NCBI GenBank assembly: GCA_007449985.2
Contig: VIIQ02000674.1
Location: forward strand, 62,001 to 126,000
DNA length: 64,000 nt
Source of the DNA: Desmodesmus armatus
Lineage: Eukaryota > Chlorophyta > Chlorophyceae > Sphaeropleales > Scenedesmaceae
Direction: 5' to 3'
The notes under the pieces were generated by a model. That model was not told where the DNA came from. It searched no databases and saw nothing but the letters and a program-made list of their open reading frames with translations. The position numbers and the translations under genes were made by a program. Positions 25,577 to 38,661 of this stretch are shown here, one piece after another. How positions within the stretch are numbered: position 1 is the stretch's first letter; each line of letters opens with the position of its first letter.

Positions 25577-28500
25577 TTGCCCTGCCGTAGCAGTATGGGA
25601 AGCCTACTAGGTTCCAGTCTTCGGTCTTCTGGCAGTTCAGGTTCCCCCCTCCCCGGTGTTCAGTCTAGCTGGCGTGCGGGGCAGTGTGCTAGGCCAGCTA
25701 CTGCCCTAAGAGCTTCCACCCCTGTCCCAGGCACAACCAGCGCTGGTCGTGTGCGTAACAGGGACAGACAGGACTGGCAGCTTTGCCCTGAGAAAGCAGC
25801 AAAATATGCAGCGCAGTTTGGGGGCTTTCAGACAGCATTGTGCCAGGCAAGCCCAGGTGACCCGACTTGGCAGGCCAGCCAGTCTCGCCTCCGGCAATCG
25901 TGCGCTGGCGAATGGGCTTACAGCCCGGACGCCATGTCCTTTGGTGACTTTCAGCGGCATTCTGAAGTCGCGGGAGACAACTATTGGATCTGTGCCCCTT
26001 TCCGCTCAGCAGGCAGCCTCCTCAAGCATTACCTCACACAGCGCCAGCAGCACAACAGCAAACTCGACGATACCTTCCCACTGATGGAGTCCGTCTTCCT
26101 GGTGCCAAAACTCACCAAGAAGCCATGGTGGCCCCTCACCCACAGCTTCCAGATCATCCATGAGTACCCTGCTGGTACTCCCGGCTTGTTTCAGGCGCCC
26201 CAGCCTGACGGCAGTTGGCAGGACATGGGCCCACTCAGGTGGCCTGCGGTGGTGCTGCGGGATTCCCCTCTCCGCCTCAGGTCAGCTTCTGCTGGGCGCG
26301 GCTATGGCCCTGCCTTTCAGCCCCTTCAGGTTCCTATCACGGCCACCTCCACCCAGGGTCTCTACTACGAGCGCATTGGGAGGCCCACTGCGTCTCAGGT
26401 TGCGCCCTCACCAGCACAGCCCTCCCCTGGGTTGGACCCCATCGCCACCACTGTTATCACGCTTCGTGTTTCTGTTCGTGGACAGCATTTGGTTGCATTG
26501 GTGGATTCTGGTGCTACTGACAACTACGTTGACACTAGGTGGGCTACGGAGTTGTCACTTCCTACTACATCTGTTCCAGGCAAGTCTGTCAAGCTTGCCA
26601 ATGGCATGTTGCAGGATGCATCCCAGCAAATTGCTGCATTACCTTTTAGGATTGGCTCTTTCAAGGATTCCCAGCCCTTTACTGTCACTGACCTGGCAGT
26701 TGATGACATTGTCCTTGGGAAGCCTTGGTTGACTTTTCATAACCCTTGCATTGATTGGTCAAGCAATCTTGTCGTTCTCACATCTAAGGGTGTTCAGCAT
26801 ACCCTGCCAACTGTTGTTGCTGACCCCGAGGATGTTAGCTTGATCTCGGCTATGGCAGCAGTCAAGTCTGTTGAGCGTGGTGCATCTGCATTTTTGGCGG
26901 TTCTTACTGAGGTGCAGTCAGGTCCTGATGCTCCTGAACCTGACCCCTTTGCCTCAGCTATTGCTGACATGCCTCTGCCTGCCTGTCACGGCAGTTCGGC
27001 CACTCAAGTGCGCCACGTGCTGTTGAAGCACAAAGGTGTGTTTAGCAAGGTTACAGGGCTGCCACCCCTGCGTGGGGTTGAGCACGACATTTTACTGCAG
27101 CCAGGGGCCAAGCCTCCGTTTGGTCCCATCTACCAGCTGAGCCCTTTTGAGCTGGAGGAGTGCAAGCGTCAGCTAACTGAGCTGATTGAGAAGGATTTCA
27201 TTCAGCCCAGCAAGTCACCTTATGGTGCACCCATCCTTTTTGTGCGCAAGAAGAATGGGAAGCTGCGCATGTGTGTTGACTACAGGGCACTCAACAAGCT
27301 CACTGTCAAGAACCGGTACCCTTTGCCTCGTATTGATGAGTTGCTTGACAGGTTGCATAATGCCACTGTGTTTTCCAAGCTTGACTTGGACAGTGCATAC
27401 CACCAGGTTAGAATTGAGGAACAAGACATTCCCAAAACTGCATTCAGGACCCGTTACGGTCATTATGAGTGGAAGGTGTTGCCTTTTGGTCTCACCAATG
27501 CACCTGCCACTTTCCAAGGTCTCATGCATCATGTACTGCATGCGTATCTGGACCGTTTTGTCATTGTGTATTTGGATGACATCTTGGTTTACTCTGCTAC
27601 TGAGGCTGAGCATGCCCAGCATCTGGATTTGGTGTTGCAAGCATTGGAGGACAATCAGCTACATGCTGGCCTCACAAAGTGTGTTTTGGTCTGAATACTG
27701 TGGAGTTGGGCCATGTGGTGTCCCCAGATGGCATCCGTCCTGATCCGGCTAAGATCTCTGCCGTTCAGGATTGGCCCGCTCCCAGTAATATGCATCAAGT
27801 GCGGCAATTTTTGGGGCTCACCTCCTACTATTGGAAGTTCATTCGGCATTACAGCAGCATGGCTCTGCCTTTGACAGAGCTCACTCGAGAGCACTCCCCC
27901 TGGCGTTGGCGCCCAGCGGTGGAGCAGCAGGCTTTTGAGGCCTTGAAGCAGGCCGTCTCCACAGCCCCTGCTCTCGTGATGCCGGACCCCAGCCGCCCTT
28001 ATCAGGTCTTCACTGATGCATCAGGTTTTGCGTTGGGTGCTGTTTTACTGCAGGATCATGGTCACGGTCTGCAGCCAGTTGCTTACATTAGTAAGAAGCT
28101 TTCTGATACTGAGAAGCGATACCCCACTGGCGACCGTGAAATGTTGGGTGTTGTGCATGCATTGCAGCAGTGGCGCTGCTACCTTGAGGGTGCTGAGTTC
28201 ACTGTGAACTCTGACCACCTGAATCATACATGGTTTGCAGCCAAGAAGGCTCAGAACATGTCGCGGCGTCAAGCGAAGTGGACTGAGCGGCTTGAGTCTT
28301 ACTATGGTGGTGTTGATATTCAGTGGAAGGAAGGCAAGGCCAACCCTGCTGACCCCTTGTCACGTCGGCCTGACCTTGCAACCATGTCCACTGTGCATGA
28401 TGCTTCCTTTTTGGATGAGTTGCGTGTTGCGAGCAGGATACTTACTACTTGTGTGCTCCCAAGTACCTCAAGTGCCAACACGGCATTTGGTACATGCATG

Positions 28501-29867
28501 ATCGCATTGCTATCCCCGCCTGCAAGCCCCTCAAGCTACAGGTGTTGCGGGAGTGTCATGACTGTCCAAGCGCTGGCCACTTGGGTGTTGCTAAAACCCT
28601 GCAGCGCGTTGCTGAGCGCTTCTGGTGGCCACACCTGGCTAGGACAGTCCGCAATTATGTTGTTTCTTGTCCCTCGTGTCAGCTGAACAAGCCCAGCACA
28701 CAAGCACCAGCTGGCTTGTTGCACCCTTTGCCCATCCCCACCCATAAGTTTGAATGCATCTCCTTGGATCTCATCACCGACCTTCCACCAACTCAGCATG
28801 GTCATGATGCTGTGCTTACCATTGTGGACCGTCTCACCAAGTTTGTACGGTTCATTCCCACAACCAAGGGTGCAGGTGCTGACCCCATTGCATCGCTTGT
28901 GCGCAAAGAGTGGTTTAGGACCTTTGGATTGCCAAGAAGCATTGTTTCTGATCGCGACAGGCGCTTCTTGAGCAAGTTCTGGCGTGCATTGTTTTCTGCA
29001 TTAGGCACTGACTTGAAATTTTCTACTGCTTTTCATCCCCAGACTGATGGCCAGTCTGAGCGTGCTAATCGCACTTTAGAGGAGTACTTGCGGCATTTTG
29101 TTTCTCCCCGGCAGGATGATTGGGATGATTGGCTGGACTTGGCTGAGTACGCCATCAATGACTCTGTCAACCCAGCCACAGGTTACTCTCCATTTTTCTT
29201 GTGTTTTGGCCAGAGCCCTTTGTCTGTGTTGGATGTTGCATTAGGCCCTGTCTTGGTGCCAGCAGCCCAAGTGACTGCTGATGACATGCATTCTGTCTTA
29301 CAGCATGCCAAGACCAACTTGCATGCCGCCCAGCAGCGTATGATGGCACAGCAGAATGCGCATCGTCGTGACGTTACTTTTTCTGTAGGTGACCTTGTGC
29401 GCTTGTCGGCAGCCAACCTTTCCTTGCCCAGCACTATGAGCAAGAAGCTTGCTGCTAAGTATCTGGGACCATTCCCAGTACAGCAGGTCATCAGCCCTGT
29501 CGCATACAGGCTGAAGCTGCCTCCTACTCTCAAGGTGCACCCTGTGTTCCATGTCAGTCTTTTGCAACCCTGGCACACACAACCAGAGTTGCCGCACCCT
29601 GCTGTCATGTCTCGTCCTCCTCCTGTTGATGTTGAAGAGGACTGCTTCTATGTTGAGAAGCTCTTGGATAAGCGGCAGCGCAAGCGTGGTCGTGGTGTGA
29701 GCATTGAGTATCTTGTGCGGTGGCGTGGCTATGGCCCTGAGGATGACATGTGGATAAATGTGAAGCAGATTGATGATGATGTTGTTGATGATCATGAAGC
29801 CACCCACCATGCTGCATTGCCTGTTGCTACTCGCAGCACGCGCCGTAGCCCTCGCAGGCGCCAATGA
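25577..29867 (+). pseudogene. pol: pol polyprotein: PR, RT, RNase H, integrase, chromodomain; two frameshifts
   Basis: Frame 1 (25577-27694): an unrecognised ~300-aa N-terminal part with [14 protein letters not shown], then the protease active site [10 protein letters not shown], then RT with [29 protein letters not shown] and the catalytic YLDD. The frame breaks in a T run at 27684-27687. Frame 2 (to ~28436): end of RT, then RNase H (FTDASGFALGAVL; YPTGDREMLGVVHAL). It breaks again at a GG at 28436. Frame 3 (to 29867): integrase with a zinc-binding HHCC N-terminus (HDCPSAGHLGV...CPSC), the catalytic core (LDLITDLPP, VSDRDRRF, SERANRTLEEYL), a GPF-type module (KYLGPFPVQQV) and a C-terminal chromodomain (IEYLVRWRGYGPEDDMWI). 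Each break equals one missing base. Domain identity is certain; coding integrity is not. Confidence 0.93.
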
Positions 29868-29881
29868 GGACATTGGCGTTG

Positions 29882-29892
29882 AAAAGGGGGGG
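29882..29892 (+). other. polypurine tract
   Basis: GAAAAGGGGGGG-type purine run just before the 3' LTR; plus-strand primer site of LTR elements. Confidence 0.75.
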
Positions 29893-29897
29893 CGTGA

Positions 29898-30218
29898 TGT
29901 TATGAGTAAGCTCGATACTTTATCTTTTGGTTGTCAACGGCCTGTCACAACCGTAATCCGGTTGGTCGGTCGAAGGCCAGTCGACCTTTCGGTATCAAGC
30001 ACGAGCCCTGCGCTCATGCTCGACACTTCCAATTCCTTCTGGTTATCTTTCCTACATCATTCCCAGTTGTATCTGTTATCTTTGTTCGGTCATTGGTAAC
30101 CTCGTCGTTCGCAGGATTCTCTGAGTCCGAGCCCAGACTCTCTTCATGGCATCCAAAGTCATAGGAAAGTCTAGTCTTGGCATGCATGCACTCACAGAGC
30201 GTCCCATAGCTCTCAACA
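29898..30218 (+). repeat. 3' LTR
   Basis: 321 bp, same sequence as the 5' LTR, followed by the second ATACC target copy. Confidence 0.95.
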
Positions 30219-32593
30219 ATACCCAAGGAACACAGCGTGGTTTGAAGCTCGCTAGCGGCGATGCTGCCACGGTACGCCGCCACAGCTGACGTGCTGAACC
30301 GCACGTACTCATGCAGCAGCTTGCACCACACAGCAGGCTGCATGGGCAGCTGCAGGACTTCTGCCCCATCTTGGCTCACTCCAAACTGGCGCGCCATGCT
30401 AGCAGATGACTCATGTGCAAGAGCAGCTTCACGCAGCGCCACAGCAAACACTAGCACAACGTGCTGGCAGGCCTGCAGCAGTGCGCTGCCACTGCCACTG
30501 CCACTGCCACTGCTGCCACTGATACCAGTGTCGCTGCTGCCTGTGTTATGCGTCCTCAGCACAAGTGAGGGGCCACCATTGGACAGGCCGCGACCAAAGC
30601 GCAGCAGCTTGTCAAGCACACGCATGGCCAACTCAGCGACATACATATTGGAAGTGGCCAACGTCGAAAAATATGCTGCACTTGCCGACTGTGGCACCCC
30701 GTCTGCCTGTTCTGCATGCTGCATGTCCTGCAACATAATCTGCGCAGAACGGTGCTTGGCCAAGCAATTGCCCAACTCACATGCCTGCAGTGCTGTTGTG
30801 ATATTGGCCAGGGACCCTGTCAACATGTTCACCGTGTTTCCAGGAATGCAGTTGAACAGCCTGTCAAATGGCGCACCTAACAGCCATTGCAGGATAGCCG
30901 CTGACATTGCTAGATGCATAGTTCCCAGCTGGGGGTGAAGTGCATTGCCTGCCAGACGGTGGGGCCATTGGACCGACACAACAACTTGATAGCTCATCAC
31001 AGCAGCGCACCCAGAGTAAAGCCAGTACACTCGGCGTGGGTCACGGTCTTTGTGTGTGAGAAGCACCTGCGCAAGCCACAGCCCCACCTCCTTGCTGCAC
31101 CCCAGTTGCTCCAGGACAGTGCTGTATGCTGCTGGCATGCTGGGAGCAAGCACAGCAGGCACCCAGTCGCCCCCTGAAACGCCTGCAGGGATGGCTAGCC
31201 CTGCCTGGTTGCTGCGCGTCCTGCTTCTGGGCTGCTGTAGATGTTGGGTGCTGCTTCCTGCCCCCGGCTGCCTGTCAGTGTCCAGCTGCTGCTGTTGCAC
31301 ATCCTGGCACAGCATGGGTATCAACGCTGCAAGGCAGGACCACTGCACAGATTGCTCAGCCTGCAACACTCCTGCATCTGCTGTGATCACATCCTGACTG
31401 ACAGCTGCCGTGCTGCAAGCATTGCTGCTGGCGGCAGCAGCCCTGCTAGTAGCAGCCGCATTGGGAACATCATCGGAAGTGCTTTTGCTGGGTCTGGCGG
31501 TGTTGCTGGCCCCATGAATGCTGCTGTTGCTGCTAGTATTGCCAGTGTCACTGTCAGTGTCAGCATCGGATGCGTCTGCAGCAGCCTTTGCAGCAGCCAT
31601 CCCAACCTCCCCAGCAACGTACAGCAGGGTCTGCATCCACTCCTGCTGCCCCTCCTGCGCCATGGACTTGCTGATATGCTGCAGGGACATCAGTGCAAGC
31701 TGCATGGCTGGCTCAAGGCACTGCTGCCGTGCTGGCTGCGTGCTGATGTAGGCAGGCTGCAGCTTGAACACTGCATGCAGCAGGCCAAAGACTCCTGAGA
31801 GGATGTCATGACTGTCCTCTGAATAGCTGTCTGCCGGTTGAACATTGCGCAGGGGCCCTTGCTGCCCTGTCAGGCTTCTGTGCAGGGTTGCGATGCTGCT
31901 GCTGAGTAAGCCAGGCAGATGCTGCAGGAGGCCAGAATGCTCAACCTGCCTCCATCACTCGGCAGCCAGCTGCTTATTGCTGCTGCTTTTATCAGCTGAA
32001 GTAGTCAGGAGGGCTTGGGCAAGGTGCATAGCTGCCATTGTCAAGGCATGAACAGGGAGCACTGGAAGGAGGTCGCAGCACGTGGCTAGCCACTTGCGTG
32101 GCTCCTGAAACAGACGGCAGGGTACGCACACGGATGTTGCTGTGTTTGCACACTGTGTGTTGCGTCACGGTGACAGCCTGTCTGCTAGTAGTATGCAAAG
32201 CTGTACAAGGTGCTGACTTCTTGAAAGCTGACAACTCCTGACTTACAGCCAGCACAGCATGGTTGGCAACATCTAGTTATACAGGTGGCTTTTCGTGCGC
32301 GCACAGTGGTGCCCGTTCTGGACTTCTTGGCAAAGTTCATAGCGATGGAACTTTTTTCACTCTATCTCAATCCAGGCTGGCAAAGAGTGCAACAAACCCT
32401 GAACCAGAACACACCTTCTTCTGCAGCAGCTTCTTCGAAGTGGCCTGTGGAGATGCCAGATCTGTGACAATGGCTGCCAGGGTGGTGCTCAATTGGCTTC
32501 TCAGCTTCTCAACGATGGGCTGTCCAGGGTGTGCAGCAGCATGCACCCTGATCCGCGCTAACAGGGAATGGCACAGTCCCAATGCCGCAGCGC
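30219..32593 (-). CDS. 5' part of unrecognised gene, cut by the chromovirus
   Basis: Minus-strand exons 32593-32415 and 31921-30219; the junction is phase 0 (donor after LLQKK, acceptor before HLPGLLSS). The second exon continues at 24789-24642 across the insert: 1703 + 148 bases is a whole number of codons, which supports a single ancestral exon of 617 codons. The product is large, helical and hydrophobic (SHDILSGVFGLLHAVFKLQ; AMSAAILQWLLGAPFDRLF; MYVAELAMRVLDKLLRFG), with Ser/Asp-rich and Ser-Gly linkers and no signal peptide or catalytic motif. First exon(s) upstream of 32593 were not found. Not recognised; the solenoid-like helices are only an impression. In this haplotype the protein would be truncated shortly after entering the LTR. 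Confidence 0.6.
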
Positions 32594-33424
32594 CTGGGAA
32601 ATGCTGAGCATGGTTTTGTGCTGGATGGGGGCAACCTGTGGCAAGTGTGACGGTAATGATCAGTGAAAATCAGGACGCCAACGGTGGGGTTGTTGTGTGC
32701 TCTGTGGTCAGATCTAGGACTTCTGCATGATGCAGCAGCAGATGCAACAGCAGTACCTGCTGCCCCTCCTAGGACGGGATGCCGTGGCCTCGCGAAAAGT
32801 GGGCAGTCTCAGTAGCTGAATTAGCAGACACCAAAGCTGTGCACTATCGTGAGCTGATCGGTCGAACACGTCACAACGTGAAGCAGAAGCGGTGCATGCC
32901 AAGGGTCTTTTGGTCGATTGAACGCATGCTTTCTGCGCAGAGCGATCAGGAGGTGAGTGCTCATCAAAGATCACATGCTGCCATTATAAGGCGTATGGCA
33001 TGGTGACGGTTGTGGCATGACGGTTTAAACCGGTTTCAAACTGGTTTGAATTTCCCGCCCATTGAGGTCGTGGCCCATGATGTGCCTCTTCAGACGAGCC
33101 TTTGTTGCGATGGGCTTACTTGTTTGGCCACTTCTCCCTGTCCCACACCTTCATGCCTGTGGTGGAGAAGGACGACCAACCCAGCTGGGTGCGCTTTGCC
33201 ATGGAGCCCTCGGTTGCAGGAGCAGCCAACTACTTGTCCAGTACTGGACATCAGCCCAGGCCTTGGCGACTGGCTGGTTAACTGGGTGATGGTGAGAGAA
33301 GAACTTGATGGGCAAGGGCACGGGTTGAACAAAACACACAGCAGCACCATTTGAGAGTGACGTGCGGCTAGACGGCTGGGCTGTGACACGGTTACACAAA
33401 CCTGCTGCACCTGCGCACTGCGGC
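32594..33424. other. intergenic or unresolved 5' end of the split gene
   Basis: An upstream exon of the split gene is expected here, but none is convincing. No repeat is seen. Confidence 0.35.
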
Positions 33425-33962
33425 ACAGTCAAGGCCTCAAGACGACAGCATTGAGCACAACATCCTACAGTCAAGGCCTCAAGACGACAGCATTGAGCAC
33501 AACATCCTACAGTCAAGGCCTCAAGACGACAGCATTGAGCACAACATCCTACAGTCAAGGCCTCAAGACGACAGCATTGAGCACAACATCCTACAGTCAA
33601 GGCCTCAAGACGACAGCATTGAGCACAACATCCTACAGTCAAGGCCTCAAGACGACAGCATTGAGCACAACATCCTACAGTCAAGGCCTCAAGACGACAG
33701 CATTGAGCACAACATCCTACAGTCAAGGCCTCAAGACGACAGCATTGAGCACAACATCCTACAGTCAAGGCCTCAAGACGACAGCATTGAGCACAACATC
33801 CTACAGTCAAGGCCTCAAGACGACAGCATTGAGCACAACATCCTACAGTCAAGGCCTCAAGACGACAGCATTGAGCACAACATCCTACAGTCAAGGCCTC
33901 AAGACGACAGCATTGAGCACAACATCCTACAGTCAAGGCCTCAAGACGACAGCATTGAGCAC
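33425..33962. repeat. 42-bp minisatellite, 12.8 copies, no visible divergence
   Basis: Unit starts ACAGTCAAGGCCTCAAGACG and is 42 bp long. Twelve full copies plus 34 bases appear identical. All frames stay open on both strands because 42 is a multiple of 3, which produces false 200-280-codon ORFs. Confidence 0.95.
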
Positions 33963-34625
33963 GCAGGGACCAATCATGCACAACTGCACCACATACACAA
34001 ATCATGGGCGGCCCAGCAGCGGCTGCGAGGTGCTCTCAAGCACCACTCAAGACATGCTTTTTCTCTCTCCACAACCTTGAGAGTCAATCAGCTGAGGAGA
34101 CCTGCTGTTCCACCTGCTGCGGCTATGCAGCTGCCAGTGCAATGCCGCAATGCAGTGCATGGTCTTGCATTGATGCCAGACCACGCCTCATGAACAGCAT
34201 CGCTGCATGCACCTCTACTTGAAACAGAAGCTCAAACCTTCCCCAAGAATGATACTCAGATGTAAAAGACACCAATAGACATGGGCAACCTGCCCTGGCA
34301 CACAAACATGTGCATGCGCACTGATGCGCATCGACTTGGCATGCGCGTCAGGGTGCTCCAAGCAGCAATTCAAGATACAATTATGCTGCTCCTTCATAGT
34401 CAACTTCTTTGTCAGTCCAGGAGGCCTGCAACTCCACCTGCTGCACTTGTCCCAGCAGCACTCAGGGGTGCCACCCCTCTACCTGAAACAACAAGCCTCA
34501 ACACAGCTGACATCGAAATTTGAAATAGGAGAGCTACAACGATAGCTATGGGCAGCAAGCCCTGGCAGGGCCAGTCAATGGCACAGTGCCACCCCACACA
34601 GTGGCCAACACAGACAAAGCAAACC
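33963..34625. other. intergenic
   Basis: 3' flank of the glycosyltransferase gene; nothing else supported. Confidence 0.4.
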
Positions 34626-35203
34626 TCACTGCTTGCTGGCCTCCTTCCCAACCGCAAACTCTATCAGCAACTCCGCAGCCATCTTCGGCCCGTACCCAGC
34701 CTCCTCCCACGCCTGTGCAACCCCTGCCACCCGCCTACTGTACTCCTCATTCCCCAACATACCCTCCACAGCCTGCGTCAGCCGCCCGGGCCGCAGCAGC
34801 GCTGAGGGGTTCAGCAGCATGCCTAAACCGCGGTTCTCGAGCTGCTGACCTATGGTGCAGTGGTCTGCACCGTTGCTAAAGGGCACCACTAGGGGTGCAG
34901 CTTGGCCTAGAGCTAGGCACTCATGCACACTGCCGAGGCCTCCGTGTGTGATAAAGATCTTGGTGGCAGGGTGGGCCAGCACTGCTGTCTGCTTGACCCA
35001 GGAAGCAACCATAATCCTGTCACTGCCGCTGTTGCTGCTGCTGCTGTCCTGCACGTTGTCTGCAGCAGCTGCTGCGTCAGGACCGTTGCTGGCAGAGTCC
35101 TTGGGTGCCTGCTTGCTGCTGTTGCTGGTGTTGCGTAGGTGGGCTGGCAGCAGGTGCTGTGAGTCCTCCCTGAGCGCCCACAGGATCCTGACACGCCCGT
35201 TGC

Positions 35204-35235
<32 letters not shown>

Positions 35236-38200
35236 GAGGTGAGTGTGTTGAAGGTGTCCAGCAGTGCATCCACCTGCTGCTGAGTGAGGTGCGTCATGGA
35301 GCCAGCAGCAGTGAACACAACGGGCTCACCTGCATCTGCATATGACATGCAAGGGAGGCAGCAAGGGTAGGGCGTGTTGGTGCTCTGTTACCAGCACAGG
35401 CATCAAGGGTATTGTGCACACTTTTATGCTGGTTCACACTTCCAGGCTGCCCGGCACTGCCACAGCCAATCACACATTCACTCAGAGCGTCACACAGGAG
35501 CATGCTGGCAGTGCTAAGTGGTGAACGCATGCTACTTCTCGCCTGGAGCTAGCACCAGCACATACCACATCTTGGTCGCAGCCTTGGGGAACACACTGAT
35601 AGGCTTTCTTGACCTCTGGCTGGTGCATCTGATGTGTGAGGCATCATGTGCTGGCATGGTACAGGCGTGAACGGTTGTCAGGGTTCCAGCGCACCTGCTG
35701 CAGCATCCAGGAAGGCCTTCACAGCTGCATCCTCAGGGCCAAACTGAGGGGGGAAGTCAGCGTTTCTGTCCACCACCATTGGCCCCACCATGTGCCAGCC
35801 TGGTGGAAGCTCACGCTTGGCATTCTGCACCAGCACGCAACACGACAGCACAGACAACCGCATTGTCAGCACAGACCATCGCATTGTTACATCAAGGGAT
35901 GAATGCCATTATGGGAGACATGTCATGCCACTGAGTGGTAGCAAAACCAACAATGCATACGCTGCCGCATCTCATGGCATGAGAGCTGATAAGCTGCTTC
36001 AGACTGAAGCTGCCGTTGCGAACAGCCTTGCTTGTTACTGTTGGCAGCAGATGTTGCTGTCTGGTGTCAGCTTCACTGAGACTTCCGAAGTGAAGTCTGA
36101 GACTTCACTTGAGACTTGGCGATAGTATTGGCGCGCTGCAGCTTGCAGCTGTTGGCCGCACTGAAGTACTGTATTGCTAGATCTGACATGTACCAGCATG
36201 GCCACAGCCAACTGCCACACTGCACCAACTCACCATCTCCCACGTAACACCGGCCAGGTAGATCGCCCGCGGCACACTTGGCTGCACCGCCATGGGTCCA
36301 CCCCAGCTGTTGTGCACCCCGCTGCTGCTCCCATCGGACGCCCTCAACACCGGCGAGGTCATTGCGGCTTGCATGCCAAGCCCCTGCCTCACACGACGCC
36401 TCGTGCTGATAAAGCGAGAGTTCAACATAGTGAAAAGGCCGCGCTTGGCGATGGGGTTGATGAGTTTTCGGATGATGGGGTTGGCATTTTCGTGTGTGTT
36501 GAAGTGGAGGACCTCCAAGGGGACGTCTGATGGCAAGTTGTAGTTGGGGTAGCCGGCGAGCATAAGGGCCATGCTGAGGGGAAAGGGCCAGATCACTGTA
36601 TGTTGTGCAAACATGGCGCAGTAGAGGCGGAGCAGGTGCTCAGTGAGGGGTGGGAAGTAGTGGGTTCAGACTGTCTGGGGCTGCCCTGAGGTGTACAGCC
36701 TGTGGTGCAGTATGCTGCTACAACAACTTGTAAAGCTTGACGCTGCTCCCCCACCTGACCGCACGCTTGTTGCTCGTGCAAAGCCAGCATCCTGTCAGTG
36801 TTGTGAGGACAGGATGCCACATTCAATGGCAGCTGGCAGCAAACACTGCACGGCTGTAAGTGCTCACTCAAAGCTATGCCCACCTGCTAGAGGCAGCTCG
36901 AACTTCTCAGCGGCGTCAAAGCCGGCCTGCAGTGCAACAGCATGTCGAGTCATTTGATGCCCTGTCAGTGCGCCGCACGATCCTATGATCGGTGCCCACA
37001 CTGCCAATACTGCCAATACTGCCAATACTATTGATTCCTGCAGGGTTCAGCTGTCACAGGCTGTCAGTGCTGCATAGCTGCGCATATGCATCAATTGACC
37101 CAGCCTTTGGGCATGTTGGCCCATCACAACTCCTGTGACAAGTGTGCTTCCACTCAGTGACCAGTGAGACGTTACTGCACAGCAACTCAGTTGCTCAGAC
37201 TGCGGCAGTTGCTATATACAGAAGGCTCCTGTACCGAGTGCATGCCATGCTGCTGTACAAGTAGCACACAACGTTGCTGGTTGAACCAGCAAACTGCTGC
37301 AGCAGGGCAAGGTGACCGCTGAGCATCAGCATATGATACTAGTACTCACAGATGTCAGGCCATCTGTCACAATCACATCCGGCATGGTGCCAGCTTCCTT
37401 TGCCGCCTCCAGATGCTTGATAAGCTCTGATCCCATCTTGAGGCCCATCACTGCACAACACAGACAGAGCAAGGGCAGCGGCAGTGAGCATACGTAGGGA
37501 TGTGCTGGATCAATCACTCAATGCTACAGCTGTAGCTATGAAGCTCAAGAGCTCATGCCAGCCATTTCAGCTGGATGGTTTGTGTGGGCCCAGATCTGCA
37601 TCCACATCCAGACCGTTGGGAACCCCATTTTCAGGCCATACTGCACAAGGGATGCTGCAGTGGTCCAAGCTCCAATTGGAGGTTGGCATCTCTTCATTGC
37701 AGCGGTAGCACTCAGGGAGCCGTCAGCATGCTACTGTGCATGCAGGTGCTGAGCGCATCATGCAGCAGTTTGAAGGTGGGGTGCGGTGGGGTTTGGCGGC
37801 GGGTGGGTGGGTGGTAGTGAGGTGGGCGGGGGTGTGGGGGTGTGGATGTTGGTGTGGATGTTGGTGTGGATGTGTAAGGGGAGGGGTCAAGAATGCCAAA
37901 GGGCTCAGATGTGTAGCTGCACAAGTGTGGGTGTACAAACTTGCAGGACAACTTGGTAACTGACCTGAGGTCACTGCTGCCGCACAGCTGTTGCAAAGCA
38001 TGCTGTGGTTGCTTCAGAGCGTTGCTGGGATGGTTGCAACCGGTCTGCGTGCCTGAATGTCTCGCAGTTGCTGAAACATGTCCCCCAAGCTTTGGGTAGC
38101 TAGCCGTTGGGCGTGGGACGGGATCACACAAGCATACTTACTGTGCATCATGCTGTCTGCACCATGGTTCAGTTTTTCAAAGAAGCCCACATTAGGGTCA

Positions 38201-38530
38201 AAGGATGCCCTGCAGGACACGGCAGCGCGCATACACCACTCAGTGTAACAGTTACTAATCTACTAACAGTGTGACTGTTGCTGTTATGTGGTTTGGACCG
38301 TAAATGAGCGCCCCGTCCAGGAGCGAGCAACCCTTTTGGGGTACATACTGCGATGTGGCCAACATGCCATGTTACGGTAACGATCACCGTGCATGATGCA
38401 TTGCTGCCCAAACGTGAAGCCTTTAGAAGGTCCTGACGGATGCTGCTTTGCCACTATGGCAGTGCCATCATGATATGTGGTCAAGTCAATGGCTGCATTG
38501 TGCGTACTGCACGTGCACTGAGGTCACAAC

Positions 38531-38566
<36 letters not shown>

Positions 38567-38568
38567 AA

Positions 38569-38661
<93 letters not shown>

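Larger units (their letters stand above)
24795..30218 (+). mobile_element. Ty3/gypsy chromovirus LTR retrotransposon, complete but with broken pol
   Basis: 5424 bp with two 321-bp LTRs (24795-25115 and 29898-30218) that begin TGTT and end AACA and appear identical. A 5-bp target duplication ATACC flanks it (24790-24794 and 30219-30223). The order gag, protease, RT, RNase H, integrase, chromodomain is that of chromoviruses. Identical LTRs mean very recent insertion. It lies inside a coding exon of a host gene on the opposite strand. Confidence 0.97.

Noticed and set aside
33151..34080. Long ORFs of 209 and 284 codons with perfect 14-residue repeats
   Set aside because: Produced by the 42-bp minisatellite, which keeps all frames open on both strands.
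36593..36883. Alternative UGT exon start at 36638
   Set aside because: The acceptor at 36597-36596 gives the phase needed by the preceding 43-bp exon; the 36639 acceptor does not.
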